Shown piece after piece: positions 1 through 9,919 of a stretch of 64,000 nucleotides of DNA. A program made the position numbers and the translations under genes. The notes beneath the pieces were generated by a model. The model saw only the letters and a list, made by a program, of their open reading frames with translations. It did not search any database and was not told where the DNA came from. Location: NCBI RefSeq assembly GCF_000949475.1, contig NZ_JRHC01000005.1, forward strand, positions 248,001 to 312,000. Direction: 5' to 3'. The DNA comes from Draconibacterium sediminis (GTDB taxonomy: Bacteria > Bacteroidota > Bacteroidia > Bacteroidales > Prolixibacteraceae). Positions within the stretch are counted from its first letter, which is position 1. The number at the start of each line of letters is the position of its first letter.

Positions 1-1
1 C

Positions 2-2494
2 GTGTTAAAAGGTGCGAACGCTGCTGCACTTTATGGCTCGCGTGCGGCCAACGGTGTAATTCTTATTACGACCAAAAAAGGTACTAAACGTAAAGGTATT
101 GGTGTTTCTATCACTTCGGGTGTAAATGTGTCAACCGTTGCTTTGTTGCCCGATTATCAAAATGAATATGGTGGTGGTTACAAACAGACATTTGATATTT
201 ATGAGCCAACCGGTGAGCCCATTGTAAACTATGCAGCCGACGAAAGTTGGGGGCCACGCATGGACGGTCAGTTGGTACGTCAGTGGTACAGCTGGTATCC
301 GGATGATCCAAACTACGGAAAAATGACTCCGTTTGTGGCCCATCCTGATAACATTAAAGACTTTTACGAAACAGGTGTTACAACAAACAATAACATTGCC
401 TTAGAAGGAGGTGGCGATGGAACACTTTTCCGTTTGTCGTTTACCGACTTCCGTCAATCAGGTACTTTGCCAACTTCTGAATTGAAAAAGAATACTATTT
501 CCTTTAATGGAAGCTCAAAATTAACTGATAAGTTAACAGCTTCGGCAAGTGTAAACTATGTTTCCTTAACCAACGAAGGTATTCCTGGACAAGGATATGG
601 TAACAATGCAGGTAACGTAGTTACCAGTTTTAACCAGTGGTTTCAGCGTCAATTGGATATGGATAATCTGAAAAACTATAAAACTGCTGACGGTATTGAC
701 CGCACATGGAACATTAGCTCTCCAACAAATCTTCGTCCTTTATACTGGGAAAACCCATACTGGGTATTGAATGAGAGTCCTGCACAAATGGAAAGACAAC
801 GTGTGTTTGGTAACGTGTCGTTAAAATACGATGTGCTTCCCGGGTTGTCAGTTCAGGGATGGGCGCGTACCGATTTCTATACCGATCGTCGTCAGGAAAG
901 AATTGCTTCAGGTTCTATTCCACAGGCATGGTATAAAGAAGAAGTTCGCCAGCTTGAAGATAATAACTACGAGTTTTTGGCAACTTATACAAAAGAAATT
1001 GGTTCGGATATCACACTGGATGCCAACCTGGGTGCCAACAAGCGTATTCGCATGTATTACAACAATACTGCCAGTACTAATGGTGGTTTAAGTGTGCCTA
1101 ACTTCTTTAATGTTGATGCATCCATCGACCGTCCTTCTATAACTGATTACAAATCGAAAAAAGTTGTAAACTCGGTATACGGAAGTGCAACAATTGGTTA
1201 TAAAAACATGCTATATGTTGATCTGTCGTTACGTAACGACTGGTCTTCAACACTGCCTGATGGAGACAATTCCTATTTGTATCCTTCGGTAACCGGTACA
1301 TTCCTTTTCTCAGAACTAATCGAAGACAAATCTATCCTTTCGTTAGGAAAAGTTAGAGCAAGTTGGTCGCAGGTGGGTAACGATACCGATCCTTACCAAT
1401 TGGCCGTAACTTATGGTTCGGCTAATAACTACGGAAGTTATCCTGCATATGCAGTACCTAACAATTTAAATAACGCTGCTCTTAAACCAGAGACTATTAC
1501 AACTACCGAGTTTGGTGTTGAAATGGCTTTCTTTAACAGCCGTTTAGGTTTAGATGTAACTTACTACGATATTCAGTCGGAAGACCAGATTCTTGACCTT
1601 GATGTAGCAAGTACTTCAGGATATAACTCAACAGTTGTAAATGCCGGATTAATGACCAATAAAGGTTGGGAAGTTATGCTGAACGGTCGTGCAATCGACA
1701 AAGAATTTACATGGGATATTGTTGCCAACTGGGCAAAAAATACCAACAAGGTTGAAGAGTTGGCTGCAGGACTTGATAATTATCAGTTAGCTGCATGGGG
1801 ACCTTCTATTAACGCTCGAGTAGGAGAAACTTACGGTACATGGATTACCGATGGTTTTGTTTACGACGATGAAACCGGCCAACGTATCGTTGACGAAGAC
1901 GGGTACTATAAGAGAGCTACTAACCAAACTTATGGTTCGTACTTACCAGATTGGACCGGTGGTGTTACCAATACATTTACTTACAAAGGTGTAATGTTAA
2001 GTGCTTTGATTGATTTCCAGAAAGGTGGTCAGTTGTACTCGGTAACTAACCGTTACGGAAACTACTCTGGTTTGTTGGCCGAAACTGCCGGACTGAACGC
2101 TAAAGGAAATCCACAAAGGGATCCTGTAAGCGAAGGTGGTGGTTACCTTGCTGTTGGTGTGAAAGAAGATGGAACACCTAACGATGTTTATATTGAATCG
2201 GTTGATTACTGGCAGCATCTAAGAACCAGAAGAGAGTATTACTTACACGATGCAAGTTTTATCAAACTGCGCGAAGTTAAAGTTGGTTATACTTTGCCAA
2301 GTAAATTATTCGCAAACAGCTTTATTAGCGGAATTAGCGTATCACTAGTAGGTCGTAACCTGGCGATACTTCATAAAAATGCTCCGAACATCGATCCGGA
2401 AGCTGCTTACGGTTCGGGTAACATCCAGGGTTTTGAAAATGGTCAGCACCCAAGTACCCGCACTATGGGGTTCAGTGTAAATGTTAAATTGTAA
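2..2494 (+). CDS. SusC/RagA-family TonB-dependent outer-membrane transporter, 5' partial (SusC1)
   Basis: This is the C-terminal 830 residues of a SusC-like transporter; the signal peptide, carboxypeptidase-like domain and most of the plug lie upstream of the window. The visible sequence opens in the family signature at the end of the plug (LKGANAAALYGSRAANG, then LITTK) and continues as a 22-strand-type barrel rich in Tyr/Asn/Asp, ending in VNVKL with a hydrophobic terminal residue typical of BAM substrates. SusC proteins import ligands captured by the SusD lid lipoprotein, powered by TonB. The partner susD follows 19 nt downstream. It is closely related to SusC2 (4840), sharing WGPRxDG and HPDNIK segments, so the two operons look like an old tandem duplication. 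Substrate cannot be inferred, because no degradative enzyme is adjacent. Confidence 0.95.
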   Translation: MLKGANAAALYGSRAANGVILITTKKGTKRKGIGVSITSGVNVSTVALLPDYQNEYGGGYKQTFDIYEPTGEPIVNYAADESWGPRMDGQLVRQWYSWYPDDPNYGKMTPFVAHPDNIKDFYETGVTTNNNIALEGGGDGTLFRLSFTDFRQSGTLPTSELKKNTISFNGSSKLTDKLTASASVNYVSLTNEGIPGQGYGNNAGNVVTSFNQWFQRQLDMDNLKNYKTADGIDRTWNISSPTNLRPLYWENPYWVLNESPAQMERQRVFGNVSLKYDVLPGLSVQGWARTDFYTDRRQERIASGSIPQAWYKEEVRQLEDNNYEFLATYTKEIGSDITLDANLGANKRIRMYYNNTASTNGGLSVPNFFNVDASIDRPSITDYKSKKVVNSVYGSATIGYKNMLYVDLSLRNDWSSTLPDGDNSYLYPSVTGTFLFSELIEDKSILSLGKVRASWSQVGNDTDPYQLAVTYGSANNYGSYPAYAVPNNLNNAALKPETITTTEFGVEMAFFNSRLGLDVTYYDIQSEDQILDLDVASTSGYNSTVVNAGLMTNKGWEVMLNGRAIDKEFTWDIVANWAKNTNKVEELAAGLDNYQLAAWGPSINARVGETYGTWITDGFVYDDETGQRIVDEDGYYKRATNQTYGSYLPDWTGGVTNTFTYKGVMLSALIDFQKGGQLYSVTNRYGNYSGLLAETAGLNAKGNPQRDPVSEGGGYLAVGVKEDGTPNDVYIESVDYWQHLRTRREYYLHDASFIKLREVKVGYTLPSKLFANSFISGISVSLVGRNLAILHKNAPNIDPEAAYGSGNIQGFENGQHPSTRTMGFSVNVKL

Positions 2495-2513
2495 AAGTTA
2501 ATAAGAAGATATT

Positions 2514-3941
2514 ATGAAGAGATATATAATGAGATCAGTTTTAGCCCTGCTTTTTGTTAGCTTGATGGTGGGGTGTACCAAAGATTTCGAAGAGATCAAC
2601 ACCGATCCGAACAAAGTAACAAGTGTGCCAACGGCATACCTTATGACTCAGGCGCAGCGTCAAATTCTGTCGCAACGTTTTAATACTACCTGTTTGCTGT
2701 ATTCGCAGCTGTGGTCTGAAACACAGTATACCAATACTTCGCGTTACGAAACAGCAGAAGCCAGCTTTAATGCTTATTACTACAGCCCTTTGGCTGATTT
2801 GCAGAAGATTATTGAGTTAAATACAGATGAGGCTACCATGAATGATGCTGCTGCATCAGGAGCCAATGCCAACCAGCTTGCCGTTGCTCGTATTCTTAAA
2901 GTGTACACTTTTCAGTTGATAACCGATATGTGGGGAGAAATTCCTTACAGCGATGCCTTAAAAGGTGCCGAAGCATTTCAGCCGGTTTACGACACGCAGG
3001 ATGCAATTTATGCCAGTTTTGTTACTGAATTGACTGAAGCTGCGGCTCAGATTAATGAAAGCGCAGCCGGTATGGAAGGCGATATCATTTTTGGTGGAGA
3101 TATGGCTGCCTGGAAGAAATTTGCTAATTCGTTAAAAGCACGTGTGGGAATTCGTATGACAGAGGTGGATGCCACTGCAGCACAAAGTGCAGTAACATCT
3201 GGTTTGGCTGGTGGTTTTGAAAGCAACGACGATAATGCTTTGTATACTTATCTGGCAGATGCTGCAAACTGGAATCCATACTACGACCATTACCTGGAAA
3301 GAACTGACTATGCTATTAGCGAAACTTTAGCCGATTATATGGCGGCACTAAACGATCCTCGTTTACCTGTTTATGCCGATGAAGCTCCCGAAACAGGAAC
3401 GATTGTAGGTATGCCTTATGGTTTGTCTGCTGCAGATGCTGGAAGTATAACCAATGCGCAAATCTCGTTCCCTGGTATTGCTGTTCGTAGTGCTGATAGT
3501 CCCGGTATTTTAATGACATACTCAGAGTTATTGTTTATCAAAGCAGAAGCTGCTGCGAGAGGTTGGATCACTGATGATGCGGCCGAAGTTTATGAAGATG
3601 CAATTACTGCCAGTATGGAATTCTGGGGTGTAGAAACGGCTGACATCGATACTTATCTGGCACAGCCAGAAGTAGCTTACGACGGTACAAACTACAAAAA
3701 GTCGATTGGTGAACAAAAATGGGTTAGTCTATATATGGATGGCTCAGAAGCATGGTCGGAGTGGAGACGTTTGGATTATCCTGAATTGACTCCTGCGCCT
3801 GCTGCTGCTGAAGGCAGAGACATTCCCCGTCGTCGTGCATATACGCAAAACGAGTACGACCTGAACGAAGAAAATGTAAAAGCAGCTGTTGCTCGTCAGG
3901 GAGAAGATGTTATGGAAACCCGCATTTGGTGGGATCAATAA
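2514..3941 (+). CDS. SusD-like lipoprotein (SusD-like_2 type), partner of SusC1
   Basis: A 475-residue surface lipoprotein that forms the lid of the SusC1 transporter. The first 20 residues are a lipoprotein signal with the lipobox ending at Cys21 (LMVGC). It is followed by the motif FEEINTDPNKV, characteristic of the SusD-like_2 branch. The middle contains the TPR-like helical region and the conserved DMWGEIPYSDA stretch, and the C-terminus has the typical ARQGEDVMETRIWW ending. It starts 19 nt after susC1, so it is cotranscribed, and an intrinsic terminator follows at about 3998. This branch is usually found in small SusCD-only loci rather than polysaccharide loci, so a peptide or other small ligand is as likely as a glycan. 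That point is inference. Confidence 0.93.
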   Translation: MKRYIMRSVLALLFVSLMVGCTKDFEEINTDPNKVTSVPTAYLMTQAQRQILSQRFNTTCLLYSQLWSETQYTNTSRYETAEASFNAYYYSPLADLQKIIELNTDEATMNDAAASGANANQLAVARILKVYTFQLITDMWGEIPYSDALKGAEAFQPVYDTQDAIYASFVTELTEAAAQINESAAGMEGDIIFGGDMAAWKKFANSLKARVGIRMTEVDATAAQSAVTSGLAGGFESNDDNALYTYLADAANWNPYYDHYLERTDYAISETLADYMAALNDPRLPVYADEAPETGTIVGMPYGLSAADAGSITNAQISFPGIAVRSADSPGILMTYSELLFIKAEAAARGWITDDAAEVYEDAITASMEFWGVETADIDTYLAQPEVAYDGTNYKKSIGEQKWVSLYMDGSEAWSEWRRLDYPELTPAPAAAEGRDIPRRRAYTQNEYDLNEENVKAAVARQGEDVMETRIWWDQ

Positions 3942-3997
3942 TATTTAAGATACTTATTGACCCTGTTGAGGGACTTTAGGTTATTAATTAAAGAGCG

Positions 3998-4031
3998 GCC
4001 GGTAAGTTTTCTTACCGGCTTTTCTTTTGTT
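3998..4031 (+). terminator. Intrinsic terminator of the susC1-susD1 operon
   Basis: A perfect 9-bp stem GCCGGTAAG / CTTACCGGC with a 4-nt loop is followed by a T-rich tail. It sits 56 nt after the susD1 stop. Confidence 0.85.
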
Positions 4032-4365
4032 TTATTGGGTATATGACAAAAATCATGTATTTGGAAAAAAGAACAAAAGTTAGGATTAGTGCTTTGTAAA
4101 ATACAGATATACAATTATATGGTGTGTTTTGTGTGTATTGTGTCTAGGTTGTTTTACTTCTTGGTTATTATCTATTTGTTAGATAATGTGAAAAAAAACT
4201 AACACTTTCTTTAAAAAATCAAATCTTCTTTTAATATTTGTAAATACCAAAAATAGAACAACAAATTCTATTTTAAGAGAGGTAATGCTGAGTATAAGGA
4301 TTTGGGGGAATCCTTTCAGGTTTACAATATTAAATGCTGTTTAATTATTACTTAAAAATGTTTCT

Positions 4366-4437
4366 ATGAAGGGGGGTATCATTCATTTGATCTTAAATCA
4401 AAATTTTAGATTTCTTATAAATCGGTATAGTAGCTAA
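4366..4437 (+). CDS. Possible leader peptide ORF inside the susC2 leader
   Basis: A 23-codon ORF (starts MKGGIIHLILN, stop TAA) begins at an ATG whose upstream context (TTTAATTA, ACTTAAAA, TTTCTATGAA) nearly duplicates that of susC2 itself. The equivalent position in the susC3 leader opens a 13-codon ORF of unrelated sequence. The peptide is therefore not conserved; if anything matters here it is probably the initiation region. Listed only as a candidate. Confidence 0.25.
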   Translation: MKGGIIHLILNQNFRFLINRYSS

Positions 4438-4702
4438 CTGCCGATAAGTATGCTGCATTAATGTTTCTAGTGTATGGAGACGAATAATGTATAAGGATTG
4501 GTTCGTGAATTTTGCTAATTGTTAAAAAAATTAACAATTAATAATTGTTTCAGGAATAGGCAAAGAATCTTAAATACTATAGAAGAGAATTCTTTTTTAT
4601 CATATTAAAATTTTTCTGGATGGAAGGGAATAGGGAAAATAACCTTTTAAAAATCTTAATTGCAATAAATAAAACAATATTGAAAATATTTAAAAGATAT
4701 GA

Positions 4703-4770
4703 CCGGGAGGTGCTCACTCTACATTTACTCACAATTACCCTTCGTAGAATCTTAAATCCTCCCGGTTTTT
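4703..4770 (+). promoter_or_regulatory. CCGGGAGG structured element, copy 1 (terminator-like, within the susC2 leader)
   Basis: The outer stem CCGGGAGG (4703-4710) pairs with CCTCCCGG (4758-4765) and is followed by TTTTT. The enclosed region contains a 38-nt core (4713-4750) identical to that of copy 2 at 18926-18963. Within the core, TCTAC can pair with GTAGA to form an inner stem around a roughly 21-nt loop. A T-tract right after a strong GC stem makes it a potential intrinsic terminator, placed 70 nt before the susC2 start codon, where it could act as an attenuator. Confidence 0.65.
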
Positions 4771-4839
4771 CTCGAATTTGAATAAAAATGCTTAAAACAA
4801 TTTTTATAGCGCTTTAATTAATAACTTAAAATTATTTCT

Positions 4840-7800
4840 ATGAAAAAAATTGCGATTTTTTTATCGATTCTCCTTTTCATGGGTAATTTGGTTGCCTTTG
4901 CTCAAACGAAGACTTTAACCGGTACGGTTACTTCGTCTGACGATGAAATGCCAATACCCGGGGTGTCGGTTGCGGTGAAAGGAACTACGCTTGGTACTGT
5001 CACCAACATTGACGGTGTTTATGAACTTAAAGCACCGGAAGATGCCAAAACTTTAATATTAAGTTTTGTTGGTATGAAAACGCAGGAAGTTGTTATCGGT
5101 TCTTCTACATCAATTGATGTAGTTATGGAGCCTGATGTACTTGGTTTGGACGAGGTTGTAGTTACTGCACTCGGTCAATCACGTGAAAAGAAAGGACTGG
5201 CCTATGCTGTTCAGGACGTGAAGGGCGAAGAACTGATAACTGCACGCGAAGCTAACGTGGTTAACTCATTGCAGGGTAAACTCTCTGGAGTTCAGATTAC
5301 CAACTCTTCAGGTAACGTAGGTGCCGGTTCTCGTATCGTTGTACGTGGTATGAGTACTTTAACTGGTAATAACATGCCTTTGTTTGTTGTAGACGGAGTT
5401 CCGATTATAAACTCGTATTCTTCGGTTGGTGCTTATAGTGGTACCGACTACGGTAACTCTTCAGCAGATATTAACCCTGCAGATATCGAAACTATTTCGA
5501 TTCTTAAAGGAGCGAACGCCGCTGCGCTTTATGGTTCACGTGCGGTAAACGGTGTTGTGCTTATCACTACCAAAAACGGAAAATCAGGTAAAAAAGGTTT
5601 AGGAGTTTCTATTCAGCAGAACATGATGTGGTCGAACCCACTGAAATTACCTAACTTCCAGGATCTTTACGGTCAGGGGTACGATGGCGAGTTCGAATAT
5701 GTTGATGGTAACTGGGGTGGTGTAAATGATGGTATTGACGAATCTTGGGGACCACGTCTTGACGGTCGTTTGCTCCCTCAGTTCGATAGCCCATACGATC
5801 CTGTAACCGGCGTGCGCACACCAACTCCTTGGGTTGCACACCCTGACAACATTAAAAATCTTTTCGATACAGGTTTAAACAGTACAACTTCGGTTGCCGT
5901 TAACCGCATGGAAGACGGTTATAACTATCGTTTATCTATTTCTCGTCAGGATCAAACAGGTATGATTCCTAATACCGATCAAACTAAAAATACATTTACT
6001 TTGAATGGTGGTTTGAATGTTACTGACAAATTGAGAGTTAATGGATCTGCTTCATATGTACTTACAGAAAGTGACAACATTATGTCGTCAGGTTATACTT
6101 CAGCAGGTATTTTCCAAAGTACCATGCAGTGGTTCGGACGTCAGGTTGATACTGAATACCTGAAAGAGCACTGGCAGGAAATAGATCCTGTTTCTGGACG
6201 TAATGTAAACTGGAACCACAGTTATCACGATAACCCATACTGGACTTTGAATAAAAACACTAACTCGTTGAATCGCGAGCGTTTCATGGGTAATGTTAAT
6301 GTTGCATACGACATTAACGAGTGGATGCAGTTCCGAGCAATGGTAGGTACCGATGCTTACTCGCAGCGTATTAAAGAAGTACGTGCAAAAGATTCTCACG
6401 ATTGGATGGACGGACGTTTTGATAATTACGAATCATTCCGAAGAGAGACTACTGCCAATGCTGTTTTGACTTTCGACAAAACTATTGGTGATTTTGATAT
6501 TCTTGGTACAGCTGGTACAGAATACAACCACTACGAATATCGTATTGACGAATCACATGTTTCAAGTTTGATCATTCCTGATCTTTATGCGGTAAGTAAT
6601 GCTGCTTCTCCTGCAACTACCGGAATGAGTGAAACAAATTATGAACTTCAGAGTGTTTTTGGAAGCTTAAACGTGGGGTATAAAGATATGCTTTATCTTG
6701 ATTTAACTGCACGTAATGATTGGTCTTCGACATTACCTATTGATAATAATTCATACTTCTATCCATCTGCATCTCTTGGATTCATCTTCACAGAAGCTTT
6801 AGGAATTGAATCAAATATTCTTTCATATGGTAAGTTAAGAGCCAGTTATGCACAGGTTGGAGGTAGCGCAAATGCTTATTCATTGATGGGTACATATAAT
6901 GCGTCAGATCCGTTTGATGGTCAGCCTTCATTAAGTTACACCAATACTTTGGCTCCATCCGGATTGAAACCTCAATCGAAAAACTCAACAGAGTTTGGTG
7001 CTGAACTGAAATTCTTCAATAACCGTTTTAGTATTGATGCAACGTATTATAACGAAACGACTGAAAATCAGATTATGAATATCGCTATCTCGAATACTAC
7101 CGGATTTGGTACAAAAACGATTAACGCCGGTGAGATTCAAAACAAAGGGGTAGAGCTTACGATTAGTGCAACTCCGGTAATGACCAAAGATTTCTCTTGG
7201 GACATCACCGCTAACTGGGCAACCAACCAAAACCTTGTAAAAGAACTTACAGGTGATTTGGAATACATTAATCTGTATAACGGATCATGGGGTATGACAG
7301 TACGCGCACGCGTTGGAGAAGAGTATGGCCAGATGTGGGGATACGACATTGTTCGTGAGCACGAGACAGAAATCCTTGATTCAAATGGTGATGTAGCTTA
7401 CATTAAATACAGTGGAAAGCCAGTTGTTGGTACTAACGGACGTTATATTCGTTCTCCACAACAAACCGAAATTGGTAATGTTACACCTGACTGGTATGGT
7501 GGTGTAAACAATGCATTCCGTTACAAAAACTTTAACGCAAGCTTCCTTATCGACTTCCGTTGGGGAGGAGATCAATTCTCAGTTACTGACTGGTTTGGTA
7601 GTTATTCGGGTGTGATGGCCAATACGGCTGCAATTAACGACAATGGAATGAACGTACGTGATGCAATTGCTGATGGTGGTGGTGTTAAAGCCGATGCTGT
7701 TTACGGTAAATTGGTCGACGGACATGTTGTATTGACTGATGCTTCAGGTAACGAATCTGCAACGCCGGTTCCTAACGGAACTTATGTTGCTGCTCAAACT

Positions 7801-8097
7801 TTCTTCGAAAATGATTACTGGGGAAAACCGAGTCTATCGATCTACGATGCAGGTTTCGTGAAATTACGTGAAATAATTGTTGGATACACGTTCAACGATA
7901 TTCCTTACCTGAGTGAAATAGGTGTAAGGGATGTAAATCTTTCGTTTGTTGGTCGTAATCTTTGGATTATCCATGACAACATGCCTCATGTTGATCCAGA
8001 GAACGGGATCAGTGCCGGTAATACTTCAGTAGGTATGAACTCTACTCCGATACCATCGGCACGGACTCTTGGTTTCGACTTGAAAATAAACTTTTAA
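4840..8097 (+). CDS. SusC/RagA-family TonB-dependent outer-membrane transporter (SusC2)
   Basis: A complete 1085-residue transporter. Residues 1-22 are a Sec signal peptide (MKKIAIFLSILLFMG to AFAQ), about 25-110 a carboxypeptidase-regulatory-like beta-sandwich (LTGTVTSSDDEMPIPGVSV), and about 105-112 the TonB-box-like LDEVVVTALG. The plug runs to about 250 and ends in the SusC signature ADIETISILKGANAAALYG. The rest is barrel, ending in LKINF. There is no N-terminal STN domain, so it is not expected to signal through a FecR-type anti-sigma factor. The ATG is chosen because it opens the signal peptide and shares its context (AATTATTTCTATGAAAAAAA) with susC3. The susD partner follows 26 nt downstream. 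Confidence 0.96.
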   Translation: MKKIAIFLSILLFMGNLVAFAQTKTLTGTVTSSDDEMPIPGVSVAVKGTTLGTVTNIDGVYELKAPEDAKTLILSFVGMKTQEVVIGSSTSIDVVMEPDVLGLDEVVVTALGQSREKKGLAYAVQDVKGEELITAREANVVNSLQGKLSGVQITNSSGNVGAGSRIVVRGMSTLTGNNMPLFVVDGVPIINSYSSVGAYSGTDYGNSSADINPADIETISILKGANAAALYGSRAVNGVVLITTKNGKSGKKGLGVSIQQNMMWSNPLKLPNFQDLYGQGYDGEFEYVDGNWGGVNDGIDESWGPRLDGRLLPQFDSPYDPVTGVRTPTPWVAHPDNIKNLFDTGLNSTTSVAVNRMEDGYNYRLSISRQDQTGMIPNTDQTKNTFTLNGGLNVTDKLRVNGSASYVLTESDNIMSSGYTSAGIFQSTMQWFGRQVDTEYLKEHWQEIDPVSGRNVNWNHSYHDNPYWTLNKNTNSLNRERFMGNVNVAYDINEWMQFRAMVGTDAYSQRIKEVRAKDSHDWMDGRFDNYESFRRETTANAVLTFDKTIGDFDILGTAGTEYNHYEYRIDESHVSSLIIPDLYAVSNAASPATTGMSETNYELQSVFGSLNVGYKDMLYLDLTARNDWSSTLPIDNNSYFYPSASLGFIFTEALGIESNILSYGKLRASYAQVGGSANAYSLMGTYNASDPFDGQPSLSYTNTLAPSGLKPQSKNSTEFGAELKFFNNRFSIDATYYNETTENQIMNIAISNTTGFGTKTINAGEIQNKGVELTISATPVMTKDFSWDITANWATNQNLVKELTGDLEYINLYNGSWGMTVRARVGEEYGQMWGYDIVREHETEILDSNGDVAYIKYSGKPVVGTNGRYIRSPQQTEIGNVTPDWYGGVNNAFRYKNFNASFLIDFRWGGDQFSVTDWFGSYSGVMANTAAINDNGMNVRDAIADGGGVKADAVYGKLVDGHVVLTDASGNESATPVPNGTYVAAQTFFENDYWGKPSLSIYDAGFVKLREIIVGYTFNDIPYLSEIGVRDVNLSFVGRNLWIIHDNMPHVDPENGISAGNTSVGMNSTPIPSARTLGFDLKINF

Positions 8098-8123
8098 TAA
8101 GGATGGTTTAACTTAAAAATTCA

Positions 8124-9803
8124 ATGAAAATGAAAAATATATTGAAAGATTTTAAATTAGTCCTGTTTACCGTCCTGATTGTACTTGCAGGATCGTGTAC
8201 AGACGACTTTGAGGAAATGAACACCGACCCGAATAGCCCGGTTGATGTTCCCGCAATAAATATATTCACTCATGCATTAGAGTCGCACATAAGCTACGAA
8301 ATGGGTGGATGGATTCAGCATACTTATCTTGGACCATGGTCTCAACAATGGACCAAAGTGCAATACATTGATGAGGACAAATACATGCCTCGTAATATGG
8401 ATGGTGACTTCCACGGACGTTACACAAACGCATTACAGGATTTAGCTATCATTCTTGATAAAACAAATCCTGCAAACGAAGATGGTGGTAAACCTGAGCT
8501 TTACGCTGCGGCCAAAATCTGGAAAGTGTTAATCTTTAATTTTCTTACCGATTTATGGGGCGATGTTCCTTACTCTGAAGCAAACATGGGACTTATCAGT
8601 GATAATGTAACTCCTGTTTACGATACTCAGGCGTCAATTTATGATGGTTTACTTGCTGAATTAGATGAAGCAAACAACTTGCTTACATCAACATCGTTTA
8701 ACTTTGGTAGTGGCGACATCCTTTTTGGTGGAGACCCAATGATGTGGAAAAAGTTTGGCAACTCACTTCGCTTACGTATTCTTAACCGTGCTGCTGGTAC
8801 ACCTTGGGATTTTACTTACGACATGGTAGGTGGAACACAGGTTACAACAACTGCCGGTGTTGCTGCAATGAGCGATGCTGATTCAAAAATTGCTGCGGTA
8901 TTGAGTAATCCTTCTCAGTATCCGATTATGACAAGCAACGACGATAACGCCATGTTGGATTATCCTGGGTTACCTTACCGTAATCCTATTTTCAATACTT
9001 TGTTCTCGCGTACTGATCAGGGTGTTAGTCAAACAATGATTGATTACCTGAATGCAAGAACCGATCCAAGGGTTCATATCTATGCACAGCCTATTCCTAA
9101 AAGTGTAGGTACTGATGCAATTGAATACAACGGACACCAGAATGGGTTGTCACATGCTGCTGCAACATTCCAAAACATTTCGTTATTGGGAACTGCAATT
9201 GCTTACACTGAAACTGCACCTTTATATGTGTTGTGTGCTGACGAGGTTGAGTTAATTCAGGCCGAGTATTACATGCGTGCCGGCGATGATGCGGCTGCAA
9301 AAGCACATTACGAAGCAGGTATTGCTGCTAGTATGGATCGTTGGGGATGTACTGATGGTGCTACAATTACTCCAACAAACCGCGACGGTGACGATTTGTC
9401 GGCATATAGTGTTACTGTGGACCAGGCGGCTTACCTTGCTGACCCGCTGGTTGCATGGGGTGGTTCAACGGCTGAGAAATTCCAGAAAATTATTGAGCAA
9501 AAATGGGCTGCGATGTTTGGTCAGGGTGTACAAGCCTGGATAGAAGTACGTCGTACCGGATTCCCGGCACGTATATTCGAATACGAACTGGAAGGAGCTT
9601 ATTATCCTGATATGGGTATGCCTACACGTATGACTTACTCAACTGTAGAAGATACTTATAACGGAGTTAACCTTGATGCTGCTAAAGAACGTCAGGGAGT
9701 TCAAGACCTGAACGAAGGACTGTTCGGAAGCTGGGTATGGTGGAACACCAGAAGACACCCGATCCCAACAGAGATCGATCCTCCTGCTGCAGATAAGCAA
9801 TAA
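8124..9803 (+). CDS. SusD-like lipoprotein, partner of SusC2
   Basis: A 559-residue lipoprotein with signal and lipobox ending at Cys25 (VLAGSC), followed by FEEMNTDPNSPVD, the hallmark of the SusD-like_2 branch. Internal motifs match SusD1 (DLWGDVPYSEA, DILFGGDPMMWKKFGNSLRLR, QKWAAMFGQGVQAWIEVRRTGFP). It is longer than SusD1 by about 80 residues, including a Trp-rich N-terminal segment (about residues 60-90) that could contribute to ligand binding. It is cotranscribed with susC2 and followed by a clear terminator at 9823. The ligand is unknown. Confidence 0.93.
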   Translation: MKMKNILKDFKLVLFTVLIVLAGSCTDDFEEMNTDPNSPVDVPAINIFTHALESHISYEMGGWIQHTYLGPWSQQWTKVQYIDEDKYMPRNMDGDFHGRYTNALQDLAIILDKTNPANEDGGKPELYAAAKIWKVLIFNFLTDLWGDVPYSEANMGLISDNVTPVYDTQASIYDGLLAELDEANNLLTSTSFNFGSGDILFGGDPMMWKKFGNSLRLRILNRAAGTPWDFTYDMVGGTQVTTTAGVAAMSDADSKIAAVLSNPSQYPIMTSNDDNAMLDYPGLPYRNPIFNTLFSRTDQGVSQTMIDYLNARTDPRVHIYAQPIPKSVGTDAIEYNGHQNGLSHAAATFQNISLLGTAIAYTETAPLYVLCADEVELIQAEYYMRAGDDAAAKAHYEAGIAASMDRWGCTDGATITPTNRDGDDLSAYSVTVDQAAYLADPLVAWGGSTAEKFQKIIEQKWAAMFGQGVQAWIEVRRTGFPARIFEYELEGAYYPDMGMPTRMTYSTVEDTYNGVNLDAAKERQGVQDLNEGLFGSWVWWNTRRHPIPTEIDPPAADKQ

Positions 9804-9822
9804 ACTTTTTTATGCAATAATT

Positions 9823-9858
9823 ATAAGGTCCACTTTTTAGTGGACCTTATTATTTTTT
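9823..9858 (+). terminator. Intrinsic terminator of the susC2-susD2 operon
   Basis: An 11-bp stem ATAAGGTCCAC / GTGGACCTTAT with a 6-nt loop, followed by a T-rich run, 20 nt after the susD2 stop. Confidence 0.88.
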
Positions 9859-9919
9859 AAGAGTTTTGGTAAGAAAGATTCAGAATTTTTTACCTTTAGA
9901 AAAAGTAAAAACTTATCAG

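Larger units (their letters stand above)
4231..4839 (+). promoter_or_regulatory. Long conserved 5' leader of susC2
   Basis: This 609-nt stretch has no real gene but shares ordered blocks with the leader of susC3 (13613-14231). (1) TTAATATTTGTAA at 4231, resembling a Bacteroidota -7 box. (2) GGATTTGGGGGAATCC at 4298-4313, a 5-bp GGATT/AATCC stem with a G-rich loop, identical in both leaders. (3) TTAAATGCTGTTTAA through TTTCTATGAA at about 4331-4370, which looks like a second copy of the susC2 start region. (4) A perfect 9-bp hairpin AATTGTTAA / TTAACAATT at 4517-4539. (5) The TTTATAG-GCT-TAATTAA block before the real ATG at 4840. In addition, this leader alone carries the CCGGGAGG structure at 4703-4770. 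Function is unknown; transcription attenuation or translational control is inferred from the architecture. Confidence 0.6.

Noticed and set aside
4298-4313. GGATTTGGGGGAATCC as part of a known riboswitch or a G-quadruplex
   Set aside because: Only one G-run is present, so no quadruplex is possible, and the surrounding sequence does not match any riboswitch core I know. Kept only as a conserved hairpin.
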